From assembly GCF_016863555.1 (NCBI RefSeq), contig NZ_BOPC01000031.1, positions 57,715 to 121,714 on the forward strand: a stretch of 64,000 nucleotides of DNA, given 5' to 3'. Both the position numbers and the translations under genes were made by a program. Within the stretch, counting starts at the first letter, position 1. Every line of letters begins with the position of its first letter. The notes below the pieces were generated by a model. It saw only the letters and a list, made by a program, of their open reading frames with translations, had not been told where the DNA came from and ran no database searches. Positions 18,478 to 26,763 of this stretch are shown here, piece after piece. The stretch is from Micromonospora qiuiae. Its GTDB lineage: Bacteria > Actinomycetota > Actinomycetes > Mycobacteriales > Micromonosporaceae.

Positions 18478-18496
18478 GAAAGCCGGACCGGCTTTC
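18478..18496. promoter_or_regulatory. 19-bp palindrome before vanA (terminator or operator)
   Basis: GAAAGCCGG and CCGGCTTTC flank a single A, a perfect 9-bp inverted repeat 15 bp past the nucleosidase stop and 90 bp before vanA. A one-base loop is poor for an RNA hairpin, so a protein-binding operator for the van genes is at least as likely as a terminator. Confidence 0.5.
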
Positions 18497-18585
18497 ATCC
18501 AATGAAAACAGGCCTCCCCGCCGGCGACGCCCCCAGGCCATGATCTGCACCACAACGTCGCTCACCATCGGGAGGTTCGGTCGGC

Positions 18586-19629
18586 ATGCCCTTCGCACGT
18601 GATCAGTGGTACGTGGCGGCCTACGGCAGCGAGGTCGGGCGGGAACTGCTAGCCCGTACGGTGCTGGGTGAGCCGCTGGTCCTCTACCGCACCGAGGCGG
18701 GGGAGGCGGTGGCGCTCGCGGACCGCTGCGTGCACCGGCGGTACCCGCTGTCGGAGAGCCGGCTCGAGGGCGACACCATCGTCTGCGGCTACCACGGTTT
18801 CACCTACGACCAGACGGGCACCTGCGTCTTCGTCCCGGGTCAGCAGCGCATCCCGCGTACCGCCCGGGTGGCCTCGTATCCCGTGGTGGAGCAGGACTCC
18901 TTCGTCTGGGTGTGGATCGGCGATCGGGAACGGGCCGACCCCACCAGCATCCCCCGCGCGCCCTGGCTGGACGATCCGGCCTACACGGTGGTGCGCGGGA
19001 TGGCACCGCTCAACGCGCGGTACCAACTGCTGGTGGACAACCTCATGGACCTGTCCCACGAGACCTACCTGCACGGTGGCTACATCGGCACGCCGGAGGT
19101 GGCGAACACGCCGATCACCACTGAGGTGGACGAGGAGAAGGGCATCGTCTACGTCAGCCGGCACATGGACGACGCGGAGTGCCCGCCGTTCTACGCCCGC
19201 TCCACCGGCATCCAGGGCCGGATCACCCGGTGGCAGGACATCGAGTTCCACCCGCCCTGCCTCTACCTGCTGCACAGCCGGATCGCGCCGCAGGGCGTCT
19301 ATCCGCCGGCGGAGGGCCCGGACAGCGACGCCTTCCACGCCGAGATCGTCTACGCCATCACCCCGTCGACCGAGAACACCACGTACGACTTCTGGGCCGT
19401 GGCGCGTGACTTCGCGATCGATGACGAGTCGGTCAGCGAGTACCTGTACCAGAGCAACCACACCGTGGTCATGCAGGACGTCACCGCGTTGAACCTCCTG
19501 GAGCAGGTGATCGCCGCCGAGCCGGACAAGTACCAGGAGCTCAGCATCAACATCGACACCGGCGGTCTGGCCGCCCGACGCCTGCTGGCCCGCATGATCG
19601 GGTCGGGGGCGGTGGGAGCGCCGCAGTGA
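18586..19629 (+). CDS. vanA: Vanillate O-demethylase oxygenase subunit (Rieske)
   Basis: 347 residues, the usual VanA length. The Rieske centre is Cys48-x-His50 and Cys67-x2-His70 (CVHRRYPLSES and CGYHGF). The mononuclear iron site is His158/His163 in NLMDLSHETYLHGG. The ATG follows CGGGAGG. With VanB it converts vanillate to protocatechuate and formaldehyde. Its stop overlaps the next start by GTGA. Rieske demethylases for related substrates look alike, so vanillate is inferred from length, motif and the paired VanB. Confidence 0.85.
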   Translation: MPFARDQWYVAAYGSEVGRELLARTVLGEPLVLYRTEAGEAVALADRCVHRRYPLSESRLEGDTIVCGYHGFTYDQTGTCVFVPGQQRIPRTARVASYPVVEQDSFVWVWIGDRERADPTSIPRAPWLDDPAYTVVRGMAPLNARYQLLVDNLMDLSHETYLHGGYIGTPEVANTPITTEVDEEKGIVYVSRHMDDAECPPFYARSTGIQGRITRWQDIEFHPPCLYLLHSRIAPQGVYPPAEGPDSDAFHAEIVYAITPSTENTTYDFWAVARDFAIDDESVSEYLYQSNHTVVMQDVTALNLLEQVIAAEPDKYQELSINIDTGGLAARRLLARMIGSGAVGAPQ

Positions 19630-19835
19630 ACCGCCCCATGCTCACCGGCGACCGGGTCTACCGGATCCACTGGATGCCGGGCACCGACATCCTGCGCGGG
19701 GTCTGCCACTGCGGCGCCGAGCGCACCGCCGAGGAGCCCGTCGAGTTGTGGGAGTGGCTGCTCGCCCACCCGCAGGGCCACCAGGCCCCGACCGCGTCCA
19801 CCCCGGCGCCGCAGCGGCTCGCGGTGCCGGCGTGA
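19626..19835 (+). CDS. Small CxC-motif protein coupled between vanA and vanB
   Basis: 69 residues from GTG 19626, which overlaps the vanA stop by four bases (GTGA); its own stop overlaps the vanB start in the same way (19832-19835). The body contains DILRGVCHCGAERTAEEP followed by VELWEWLLAHPQGH, then a Pro/Ala tail. Two cysteines spaced CxC with a following acidic/tryptophan helix suggest a metal or redox protein-protein contact. No known family could be named. Its double coupling implies a defined stoichiometry with the oxygenase and reductase. Confidence 0.7.
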   Translation: MNRPMLTGDRVYRIHWMPGTDILRGVCHCGAERTAEEPVELWEWLLAHPQGHQAPTASTPAPQRLAVPA

Positions 19836-20785
19836 CCGGGGACAGCCTGGCCGGGGTGGAGCTGGTGGTGACCGGCCGGGAGCAGGTGGCGGCCGAGGTC
19901 GTCGCGCTCACCCTGGCCCGCCCGGACGGCGGCGACCTGCCCGAGTGGGCCCCGGGCGCGCACGTCGACCTGGAGTTGGGCCCCGGTCTGGTGCGGCAGT
20001 ACTCCCTCTGCGGTGACCCGGCGGAGCGCACCACGCTGCGGATCGCGGTCCAGCGGGAGCCGGACGGGCGCGGCGGCTCCCGGTTCGTGCACGACCGGCT
20101 CACCACCGGCGCGACCGTCCGGGTACGCGGGCCACGCAACAACTTCCGGCTGGTCGCGGCAGAGCGTTACCTCTTCATTGCCGGTGGCATCGGGATCACC
20201 CCGCTGCGGCCCATGGTCGCAGCCGCCGACGCCGCCGGCGCCGACTGGCGGCTGGTGTACGGGGGACGCAGCCGCGCCAGCATGGCCTTCGCCGAGGCCC
20301 TGCGCGACAAGTACGGCGACCGGGTCGGCCTGTATCCGCAGGACGAGACCGGATTGCTCGACCTGGCCGGGTTGCTGGGGCGGCCCGGCACCGGTCTCGT
20401 CTACTGCTGTGGCCCGGAAGCGCTGATCAGCGCAGTGGAGGAGCGCTGCCGCAGCTGGCCCTCCGGCTGCCTGCACGTGGAGCGCTTCACGCCGACGGAC
20501 GCCACCGGCGGTGAGCAGACGACGATCGAGGTCGAGCTGGCACTCTCCGGACGGACGGTGACCGTACCGCCGGGCACGCCGATCCTGGACGCGGTGGAAC
20601 AGGCCGGCGTGCAGGTGCTCTCCTCCTGCCGGGAGGGCACCTGCGGCACCTGCGAGACCACCGTGCTCGCCGGCGAGCCGGAGCACCGCGACAGCCTGCT
20701 CACCGAGCAGGAGCGGGCCGCGGGCGACACCATGATGATCTGTGTCTCCCGGGCCCGGACGCCCCGGCTGGTCCTGGAACTGTGA
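19832..20785 (+). CDS. vanB: Vanillate O-demethylase reductase subunit (FMN/NAD/2Fe-2S)
   Basis: 317 residues from GTG 19832. The start was chosen because it overlaps the preceding stop and the first conserved strand begins directly after it. N-terminal flavin-binding barrel with RQYSLCGDP; NAD domain with FIAGGIGITPLRPM; C-terminal plant-type 2Fe-2S domain with SSCREGTCGTCETTVLAGEP and a final CVSRA. This is the PDR/VanB order. It passes electrons from NAD(P)H to VanA. Confidence 0.88.
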   Translation: MTGDSLAGVELVVTGREQVAAEVVALTLARPDGGDLPEWAPGAHVDLELGPGLVRQYSLCGDPAERTTLRIAVQREPDGRGGSRFVHDRLTTGATVRVRGPRNNFRLVAAERYLFIAGGIGITPLRPMVAAADAAGADWRLVYGGRSRASMAFAEALRDKYGDRVGLYPQDETGLLDLAGLLGRPGTGLVYCCGPEALISAVEERCRSWPSGCLHVERFTPTDATGGEQTTIEVELALSGRTVTVPPGTPILDAVEQAGVQVLSSCREGTCGTCETTVLAGEPEHRDSLLTEQERAAGDTMMICVSRARTPRLVLEL

Positions 20786-20815
20786 CCGACCGGCGCGGGT
20801 GGGGATGATGGCAGG

Positions 20816-21610
20816 GTGGGCACGCAACCAGGTCGGTCGGTCACCAGCAAGGTGCTGGCGCTGCTGGACGCGTTCTCCCCTGCCACCCCGGCGCTGACCC
20901 TGAGCGAGCTGGCCCGGCGGGCCGAGCTGCCGCTGCCCACCGCGCACCGGCGGGTGGCGGAGCTGGTCGCGTGGGGAGCGCTGGAACGCGGCGACGACGG
21001 TCGGTACCGGATCGGCCTGCGGCTGTGGGAGGTGGGGTCGCTCGCACCGAGGGGCCTGGGACTGCGCGAGCTGGCCCTGCCGATCATGGAAGACCTGTAC
21101 GAGGTCACCCACGAGAACGTCCAGCTCGCCGTTCGGCAGGATCTCGAACTCGTCTTCATCGAACGGATCGCCGGGCGGCGCGCAGTTCCCGTGCTCACCC
21201 GGGTCGGCGGTCGCTTCGCGCTGCACGCCACCGGAGTGGGGCTCGTCCTGCTCGCCTACGCGCCGACCGAGGTGCAGGAGCGGGTGCTGGCCGCGCCGCT
21301 GGAGCGGTACACCGAGTTGACCGTCACCGACCCGGTGCGGCTGCGCCGGCGTCTCGCCGAGGTGCGCCGCGTCGGGTACGCGATGAGCGACCGCCAGGTC
21401 ACGATGGACGCCCTCTCGATCGCCGCGCCGATCCGCGCGCCGGAGGGGGTGGTGGCGGCGATCTCACTGGTCGTCGCCCACGATCGGGCGGACCCGGTGG
21501 CCCTGGCGCCGCTGGTCCAGGCCGCAGGACGGGTGCTCTCCCGGGCGCTCGGCACGTACCGGCAACCAACGGGTCGGGTGCCGCTACGGTCTCGCCACGA
21601 GAGGCAGTAA
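20816..21610 (+). CDS. IclR-family transcriptional regulator
   Basis: 264 residues from GTG 20816, 30 bp after vanB on the same strand. An N-terminal winged helix (about 8-70: LTLSELARRAELPLPTAHRRVAELVAWGAL) and a GAF-like effector domain with HATGVGLVLLAYAP, typical of IclR proteins, are present. IclR members commonly govern aromatic-acid catabolism. Position makes it the likely regulator of the van operon; it may be cotranscribed. Confidence 0.88.
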   Translation: MGTQPGRSVTSKVLALLDAFSPATPALTLSELARRAELPLPTAHRRVAELVAWGALERGDDGRYRIGLRLWEVGSLAPRGLGLRELALPIMEDLYEVTHENVQLAVRQDLELVFIERIAGRRAVPVLTRVGGRFALHATGVGLVLLAYAPTEVQERVLAAPLERYTELTVTDPVRLRRRLAEVRRVGYAMSDRQVTMDALSIAAPIRAPEGVVAAISLVVAHDRADPVALAPLVQAAGRVLSRALGTYRQPTGRVPLRSRHERQ

Positions 21611-21688
21611 ATTCATCCGGGTGCCCGTTGCCCGCCATGCACGTTCGCTGCCCGCTCACCCTTGGCCGCTCGTGATCGGCACCGGGTC

Positions 21689-22567
21689 ATGCTGGTCATG
21701 AACGAGGGCGACTCGATCGCACCGGCGGACGGGTCGGCGGCGGTCGGGCGGGCCCGGGCGCAGCGGCTGCTGGTGACCCTGCTCGGCGACTACGGGCACC
21801 CCGGGCGGTCACCGCTGCCGTCCGGCGGCCTGGTCGCGGTGCTGGCCGAGTTCGGCATCGCGCCCGCCAACGCCCGCGCCACCCTCAGCCGGCTGACCCA
21901 GCGCGGGATGCTCGAACGGACAAAGGAGGGCCGGCGCACCAGCTACCGGCTGACCGAGTCGGCGTCCCACATCCTCCGGCGCGGTGCCCGGCGCATCTTC
22001 GCCACCACCGACGAGAACGCCTGGGACGGCTGCTGGACGCTGATCGCGTTCACGTTGCCACTCGACGACGCCAACCAGCGCCGGCTGCTGCGGGCCCGAC
22101 TGCGCTGGCTGACGTTCTGGCCGCTGTACGACGCCACCTGGGTCAGCCCGCACGACCGGTACGACGAGGTTCGCGAACAGCTGAGCGAACTCGGGGTAAA
22201 CGACGCGGTGGTGCTCCGCTCCACCGACTTCGACCTGCTGCCGAGCGGCCGGGCCCGGCTCGAGGCCGCCTGGCGGATCGACGAGTTGGCCGCCGGCTAC
22301 CGGGCGTTCCTGGAGCAATACCACGACCTGGCCGAGCGGGCCGCCGCCGGTGAGGTGGCACCGGCGCAGGCACTCGTCCGGCGCACCGAGATGGTCAACG
22401 ACTGGCGTGCCCTGGTCGGCGACGATCCCGACCTGCCGGCCATGTTCCTGCCGGCCACCTTTCCCCGCGCTCGGGCGCGGGCGATGTTCCTGCGCACCTC
22501 TGCGGCGCTGGCCCGGTCGGCACAGACCCGCTTCGAGGAACTCGTCCAGACTCCCGACCGGCCCTGA
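21689..22567 (+). CDS. PaaX-family transcriptional regulator
   Basis: About 292 residues. N-terminal winged helix (VTLLGDYGHPGRSPLPSGG, then ANARATLSRLTQRGMLERTKEGRRTSYRLT), middle CRISPR-Cas2-like ferredoxin domain (WDGCWTLIAFTLP) and C-terminal helical domain (RRTEMVNDWRALVGDDPDLP), the order of PaaX. ATG 21689 and ATG 21698 are both possible; neither has a good ribosome site. PaaX proteins sense aromatic acyl-CoA thioesters such as phenylacetyl-CoA. It sits between the van genes and the esterase gene, and a second PaaX lies at 30594-31457. Confidence 0.87.
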   Translation: MLVMNEGDSIAPADGSAAVGRARAQRLLVTLLGDYGHPGRSPLPSGGLVAVLAEFGIAPANARATLSRLTQRGMLERTKEGRRTSYRLTESASHILRRGARRIFATTDENAWDGCWTLIAFTLPLDDANQRRLLRARLRWLTFWPLYDATWVSPHDRYDEVREQLSELGVNDAVVLRSTDFDLLPSGRARLEAAWRIDELAAGYRAFLEQYHDLAERAAAGEVAPAQALVRRTEMVNDWRALVGDDPDLPAMFLPATFPRARARAMFLRTSAALARSAQTRFEELVQTPDRP

Positions 22568-22635
22568 GTGCGTCAGTCGCTGCCCGCCAAGACGGCGGCC
22601 GATCTCGCATCTGCCCCAGATACATTGCAGAATCG

Positions 22636-22665
22636 TTGACGCTTGATCAGATTTCGCATTATGTT
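22636..22665 (+). promoter_or_regulatory. Predicted promoter of the DUF6351 gene
   Basis: TTGACG (22636-22641), an 18-bp spacer and TATGTT (22660-22665) lie in an AT-rich stretch 64 bp before the ATG at 22729. Confidence 0.5.
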
Positions 22666-22728
22666 CCTCCTACGCCTGCATCCCAGGTGGTCCAGCCGCC
22701 GTTCCCGGCTGAAAGGGGCCCGCCCGCC

Positions 22729-25200
22729 ATGCACCCTTCTCAACTCAGAGCGCGAGCACCACGACGACCCCTGAAGGTGGCCCTGGCCACGTTCGTCGTC
22801 ACCGCACTGATCGGCGGCGCAGCGGCGCCGGCCATGGCCGTACCGCCGGCGAACGCGGGCATCGACCGTACGTTCGACGTGGAGATCGTCTCGACCCGTG
22901 CGGACATGGTCAGTGGCGGCGACGCGTTGGTCCGCATCGGCGTACCACGCAACGTCCCGCCGCACCAGGTGAAGGTCCACCTCGACGGCCGCAACCTCAC
23001 CGGCCGGTTCCGCCCGGTCGGTGACGGCCGGACACTGCTCGGTCTCGTGGACGACCTGGCGCTGGGCGACAACACGCTCGAGATCCGTTCCAACGGGCTC
23101 GGGCAGGGCCGCCCCCGCGCCGACGTCACGCTGGTGAACCACCCCGCCGAGGGTCCGGTTTTTTCCGGGCCGCACATCCCGCTCTTCTGCACCGCCTCGG
23201 GCAGCCCCTGGAACCTCGGGCCGGTCGACGGCAACTGCCACGTGGCAGCGCCGCGCGTGACGTACCAGTACCGCACCACCACCGGTAGCTTCGCCGCCCT
23301 GCCCGACGGCCCCCTGCCCGCCAACCTGGCCACCACCACCACGAGCGACGGCCGAACGGTCCCGTACATCGTGCGGGTCGAGCGCGGCACCATCAACCGG
23401 GCGGTCTACGAGATCGCGCTGCTGCACGAGCCGGGCACTCCGGTCCCCGACCCGTGGACGACCACCCCCGGCTGGAACGACCGGCTGGTCTACACCTTCG
23501 GCGGCGCCTGCGGCATCGGGTACACGCAGGCCACGAGCACCGGTGGGGTCATGGACCACACCCTGCTCAGCCGCGGCTACGCGGTGGCCAGTTCGACCTT
23601 CAACGTCTTCGCCAACAACTGCAACGACGTCACGTCCGCCGAGACCGCCATGATGGTCAAGGAGCACTTCATCGAGACGTACGGCGTCCCCGACTTCACC
23701 ATGGGTTGGGGCGGTTCGGCCGGCACGATGCAGCAGTTGCTGATCTCCAACGCCTACCCCGGCATCCTCGACGGCGTCATCGGCCAGATCGGCTACCCGG
23801 ACGAGCGCTCCACGACGATCAGCGGCCACGAGTGCCGGTTCATCAGCCAGGCCGCCTCCGCCGCCGGGCTGTCGACCGCCCAGCGCACCGCGGTGGGCGG
23901 CTTCGGCAGCCCGAGCACCTGCGACGGCTACCAGTTCTTCGACAGCGTCGACTGGCCCACCAGCTGCCCGAACCACGTCCCGGCGGCCTTGCGGTACCAC
24001 CCGGTCGACAATCCGACCGGCATCCGTTGCGCCATGGCCGACTTCATCTCCAACGTGTACGGCGTGGACCCGGTCACCGGCGCCGGCCGGCCGATCATCC
24101 CGGACACCGTCGGCGTGCAGTACGGCCTGCTGACCCTCGAGTCGGGTGAGCTCACCCCCGAGCAGTTCGTCCGGCTCAACGAGGGCATCGGCGGCCTCGA
24201 CGTCGAGGGCAACCGCACGCCGCAGCGCACCTCTGCGAACGTCGACGCGATCAAGGTGGCGTACGAGACCGGCCGGCTCAACCAGTTCGACGGTGGCCTG
24301 CGGTGGACGCCGATCATCGAGACCCGCGGCTACACCGACCCCTCCGGCGACTTCCACGACCGCTTCCGCTCCTGGACCATGCGGGAGCGGATCATCGCGG
24401 CCAACGGCAACGCCGACAACCACATCAGCATCACCGCCGCGTCGGGTGCCGCCGCCACGAGGGCCCAGAACGAGGCGCTGGAGAGCATGGAGGCGTGGCT
24501 GACCGCTCGGACCGCGCTGGCCGCGGCCCGTCCGGAGCTGGACGAGGTGGCGCTGACCCGGCTGTCCCGGCCCAAGCAGGTCGCCGATGGCTGCATTCCG
24601 GCCGACGGCGACCGGATCGTGGAGAAGCTGTCCCTGGATCCGGCCGCGGAGTGCAATCAGCTCTTCCCGTTCTACCGCAACCCGCGCGTGATCGCGGGCG
24701 GGCCGACCAGCTCCGCCGTGCTCAAGTGCCAGCTTCAGCCGCTGGACCGCTCGGCGTACTCAGTGACCTTCACCAATGAACAGTGGCAGCGCCTGCAGGC
24801 GGTCTTCCCCGGCGGCGTCTGCGACTGGTCGAAGCCCGGTGTCGGCCAGGTGCCGCTGGCGAACACCTGGATCCGCTGGCCCGCCGACGGCCCGCAGGGC
24901 CCACCGGAGCTGCCCGTGGCGGTGACCGCGCAGGCGCGCTGCGTCGCCGGCAAGGCGTACGTCGCGGTGCAGGCCCGCAACGACCATGACGCGCCGCTGG
25001 ACATCGTCCTGGAGACCGCGTACGGCGAGCGGTCGGTGGCGAGCGTGGCCCCGGGCGCGAACGCCTTCCAGCAGTTCGCCACCCGCACGGCCGCGGTCGA
25101 GGCCGGCACGGCGACCGTACGCGCCAGCGGATCGATCGACGGCCGGGACGTGACCAGCGTCTTCACCGCCGAATACCCCGGCGTCGACTGCGCCGGCTGA
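22729..25200 (+). CDS. Secreted DUF6351-family alpha/beta hydrolase, candidate esterase
   Basis: 823 residues from ATG 22729 (GAAAGGGG ten bases upstream). Signal peptide about 1-37 ending AAAPAMA. The central region has a nucleophile elbow GWGGSAGTMQQ with Ser330, followed by aspartates and a conserved GNADNH, giving a plausible Ser/Asp/His triad. This matches DUF6351, an actinobacterial secreted family without an established substrate. The last 95 residues (from about 728) are a separate module also found in two glycosidase-type proteins of this window. Because it sits between van and cou-like genes, an esterase releasing ferulate or coumarate is a reasonable hypothesis; the sequence alone does not prove it. 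Confidence 0.75.
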   Translation: MHPSQLRARAPRRPLKVALATFVVTALIGGAAAPAMAVPPANAGIDRTFDVEIVSTRADMVSGGDALVRIGVPRNVPPHQVKVHLDGRNLTGRFRPVGDGRTLLGLVDDLALGDNTLEIRSNGLGQGRPRADVTLVNHPAEGPVFSGPHIPLFCTASGSPWNLGPVDGNCHVAAPRVTYQYRTTTGSFAALPDGPLPANLATTTTSDGRTVPYIVRVERGTINRAVYEIALLHEPGTPVPDPWTTTPGWNDRLVYTFGGACGIGYTQATSTGGVMDHTLLSRGYAVASSTFNVFANNCNDVTSAETAMMVKEHFIETYGVPDFTMGWGGSAGTMQQLLISNAYPGILDGVIGQIGYPDERSTTISGHECRFISQAASAAGLSTAQRTAVGGFGSPSTCDGYQFFDSVDWPTSCPNHVPAALRYHPVDNPTGIRCAMADFISNVYGVDPVTGAGRPIIPDTVGVQYGLLTLESGELTPEQFVRLNEGIGGLDVEGNRTPQRTSANVDAIKVAYETGRLNQFDGGLRWTPIIETRGYTDPSGDFHDRFRSWTMRERIIAANGNADNHISITAASGAAATRAQNEALESMEAWLTARTALAAARPELDEVALTRLSRPKQVADGCIPADGDRIVEKLSLDPAAECNQLFPFYRNPRVIAGGPTSSAVLKCQLQPLDRSAYSVTFTNEQWQRLQAVFPGGVCDWSKPGVGQVPLANTWIRWPADGPQGPPELPVAVTAQARCVAGKAYVAVQARNDHDAPLDIVLETAYGERSVASVAPGANAFQQFATRTAAVEAGTATVRASGSIDGRDVTSVFTAEYPGVDCAG

Positions 25201-25222
25201 CCGCTGTCTCCACCCATGCCCG

Positions 25223-25256
25223 TGACCGGGCGGCGCCACGGGGCGCCGCCCGGTCA
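25223..25256. terminator. Strong bidirectional terminator hairpin
   Basis: TGACCGGGCGGCGCC (25223-25237) and GGCGCCGCCCGGTCA (25242-25256) form a perfect 15-bp stem with a 4-base loop between the convergent DUF6351 and MarR genes. Confidence 0.85.
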
Positions 25257-25262
25257 TCGGTT

Positions 25263-25730
25263 TCAGTCGGGGAAGGCCAGCAGCCGGAGCAGTTCAGCCA
25301 GGCGTTCGTGGTCCTCGGGCGTCACGGTGGCGAGCAGGCCCAGCTCCACGGCGCGCGCGGACTCCTGTGCCCGGGCGAACAGGTCCCGACCGGCGTCGGT
25401 GGCGACGAGGACGTTGGCGCGCCGGTCGGTGGGGTCGGTCTGGCGCTCGATGAGCTGACGTTTTTCCAGCCCGTCGACGAGGGCGACGACCTGGCTCGGA
25501 TCCAGGCGCAGGAACTCGGCGAGTTCGCGCTGGGTGGGGCGGGCGTCGTCGGCGGCCAGCGCGAGCACAGAATAGGACCGGGCTTTCAGTCCGTGCTGCG
25601 CGAGGACGGCGTTTGCCGCCGCGAGCGTCAGCGCGTTGGCGCGGGCGAGCAGGAAGATCAAATCCCCGCCGAGCACACTGTCCCGCAGGCTCTCCTGCCC
25701 CGTCGGCCGGGTCTTCTCCCTAGGGGACAT
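25263..25730 (-). CDS. MarR-family transcriptional regulator
   Basis: 155 residues from ATG 25730; GTG 25754 is an in-frame alternative, and neither has a clear ribosome site. The winged helix is at about 60-110 (PTQRELAEFLRLDPSQVVALVDGLEKRQLIERQ) with the wing TDPTDRRANVLVATDAGR, the classic MarR signature. It is divergent from the four-gene catabolic operon. In Rhodococcus jostii the comparable p-hydroxycinnamate cluster is controlled by a MarR protein (CouR) that responds to hydroxycinnamoyl-CoA, so the same role is inferred here. Confidence 0.88.
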   Translation of the reverse strand: MSPREKTRPTGQESLRDSVLGGDLIFLLARANALTLAAANAVLAQHGLKARSYSVLALAADDARPTQRELAEFLRLDPSQVVALVDGLEKRQLIERQTDPTDRRANVLVATDAGRDLFARAQESARAVELGLLATVTPEDHERLAELLRLLAFPD

Positions 25731-25760
25731 GGCGACGATGGTAGCAAGCTTCACAAATAA

Positions 25761-25773
25761 TTGACATTTTCAA
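25761..25773. promoter_or_regulatory. Candidate MarR operator and -35 box
   Basis: TTGACATTTTCAA holds TTGA/TCAA arms around five bases and includes a perfect TTGACA -35 hexamer for the plus-strand operon. It lies in the AT-rich 82-bp gap between MarR and the SDR gene. The matching -10 is weak (TCAGAT at 25784-25789). Confidence 0.4.
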
Positions 25774-25812
25774 CGGTTCATGCTCAGATCGGCTGGACAC
25801 GAAGGAGTTCCA

Positions 25813-26739
25813 ATGTCTCTGGACGGCAAAGTCGCCATCGTCACCGGGTCCGGACGGGGCCTCGGCCTCGCCTACGCGCAGGAGCTCGCCCGACGGGGCG
25901 CGTCCGTCGTGGTCAACGACGTCGATGCGCAGACCGCGGCCGACGCCGTCGCGGCGATCCAGGCGGTCGGCGGGCAGGCCGTCGCGGTGGTCGCCCCGGT
26001 CGGCCCGACCGAGACCGCCAAGCAGCTGGTCAGCGCTGCCGTCGAGAGCTTCGGGCGGCTCGACATCCTGGTCACCAACGCCGGTGTCCTGCGCGACACC
26101 GTGTTGTGGAAAATGAGCGACGACGACTTCGACACCGTCATCAACGTGCATCTACGCGGCACCTTCACCACAGTACGCGAAGCGGTGCTGCACATGCGGG
26201 CGGCCGGCGAGGGCGGGCGGATCATCTGCATCGGCTCCCCCACCGGCCAGCGTGGCAACTTCGGTCAGACCAACTACGCGGCGGCCAAGGCGGGCATCGT
26301 CGGCATGGTGCGCACCTGGGCGCTCGAACTCAAGCGCGCGGGCATCACCGCCAACACCGTCGTACCCGTCGCCGCGACCGCCATGACCGCGACGGTCCCC
26401 TACTTCGCCGCCGCCGTGCAGGCCGAGGCGAACGGCGAGCCGGTGCCGGCGTTCTTCCGGCATGATCTCGGCTTCGGCACGGCCGACGACGTCGCCGGGC
26501 TCATCGCGTTCCTCGGCTCCGACGCGGCCGCTGAGGTGACCGGTCAGGTGATCGGGGTGGGCGGCGACCGCATCCAGATCTGGACCCACCCGGAGGCGGC
26601 GCTCTCCGCGTACCACGAGGGCGGCTGGAGCTACGACGCACTCGTCGAGGCGTGGCCGACGCAGTTCGCCGGCGCGTTGCAGAGCGTCGGCGAGCGCTTC
26701 CCGGAGCTGCCCGAGGAGTTCAAGACCGCGGCCTCCTGA
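25813..26739 (+). CDS. SDR-family dehydrogenase (CouN-like 3-hydroxyacyl-CoA dehydrogenase candidate)
   Basis: 308 residues from ATG 25813 with GAAGGAG upstream. Cofactor motif TGSGRGLG near residue 12, NAG near 91, catalytic Tyr155-x3-Lys159 in YAAAK. The 60-residue C-terminal extension after VGGDRIQIW is longer than classical SDRs and resembles the hydroxyacyl-CoA dehydrogenase part of multifunctional enzymes. First gene of an operon with amidohydrolase, MaoC and ligase. Proposed reaction: oxidation of a beta-hydroxy-phenylpropionyl-CoA to the beta-keto thioester; this comes from operon logic. Confidence 0.85.
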   Translation: MSLDGKVAIVTGSGRGLGLAYAQELARRGASVVVNDVDAQTAADAVAAIQAVGGQAVAVVAPVGPTETAKQLVSAAVESFGRLDILVTNAGVLRDTVLWKMSDDDFDTVINVHLRGTFTTVREAVLHMRAAGEGGRIICIGSPTGQRGNFGQTNYAAAKAGIVGMVRTWALELKRAGITANTVVPVAATAMTATVPYFAAAVQAEANGEPVPAFFRHDLGFGTADDVAGLIAFLGSDAAAEVTGQVIGVGGDRIQIWTHPEAALSAYHEGGWSYDALVEAWPTQFAGALQSVGERFPELPEEFKTAAS

Positions 26740-26763
26740 TCCACGGACGAAGGTTTCCCGACC

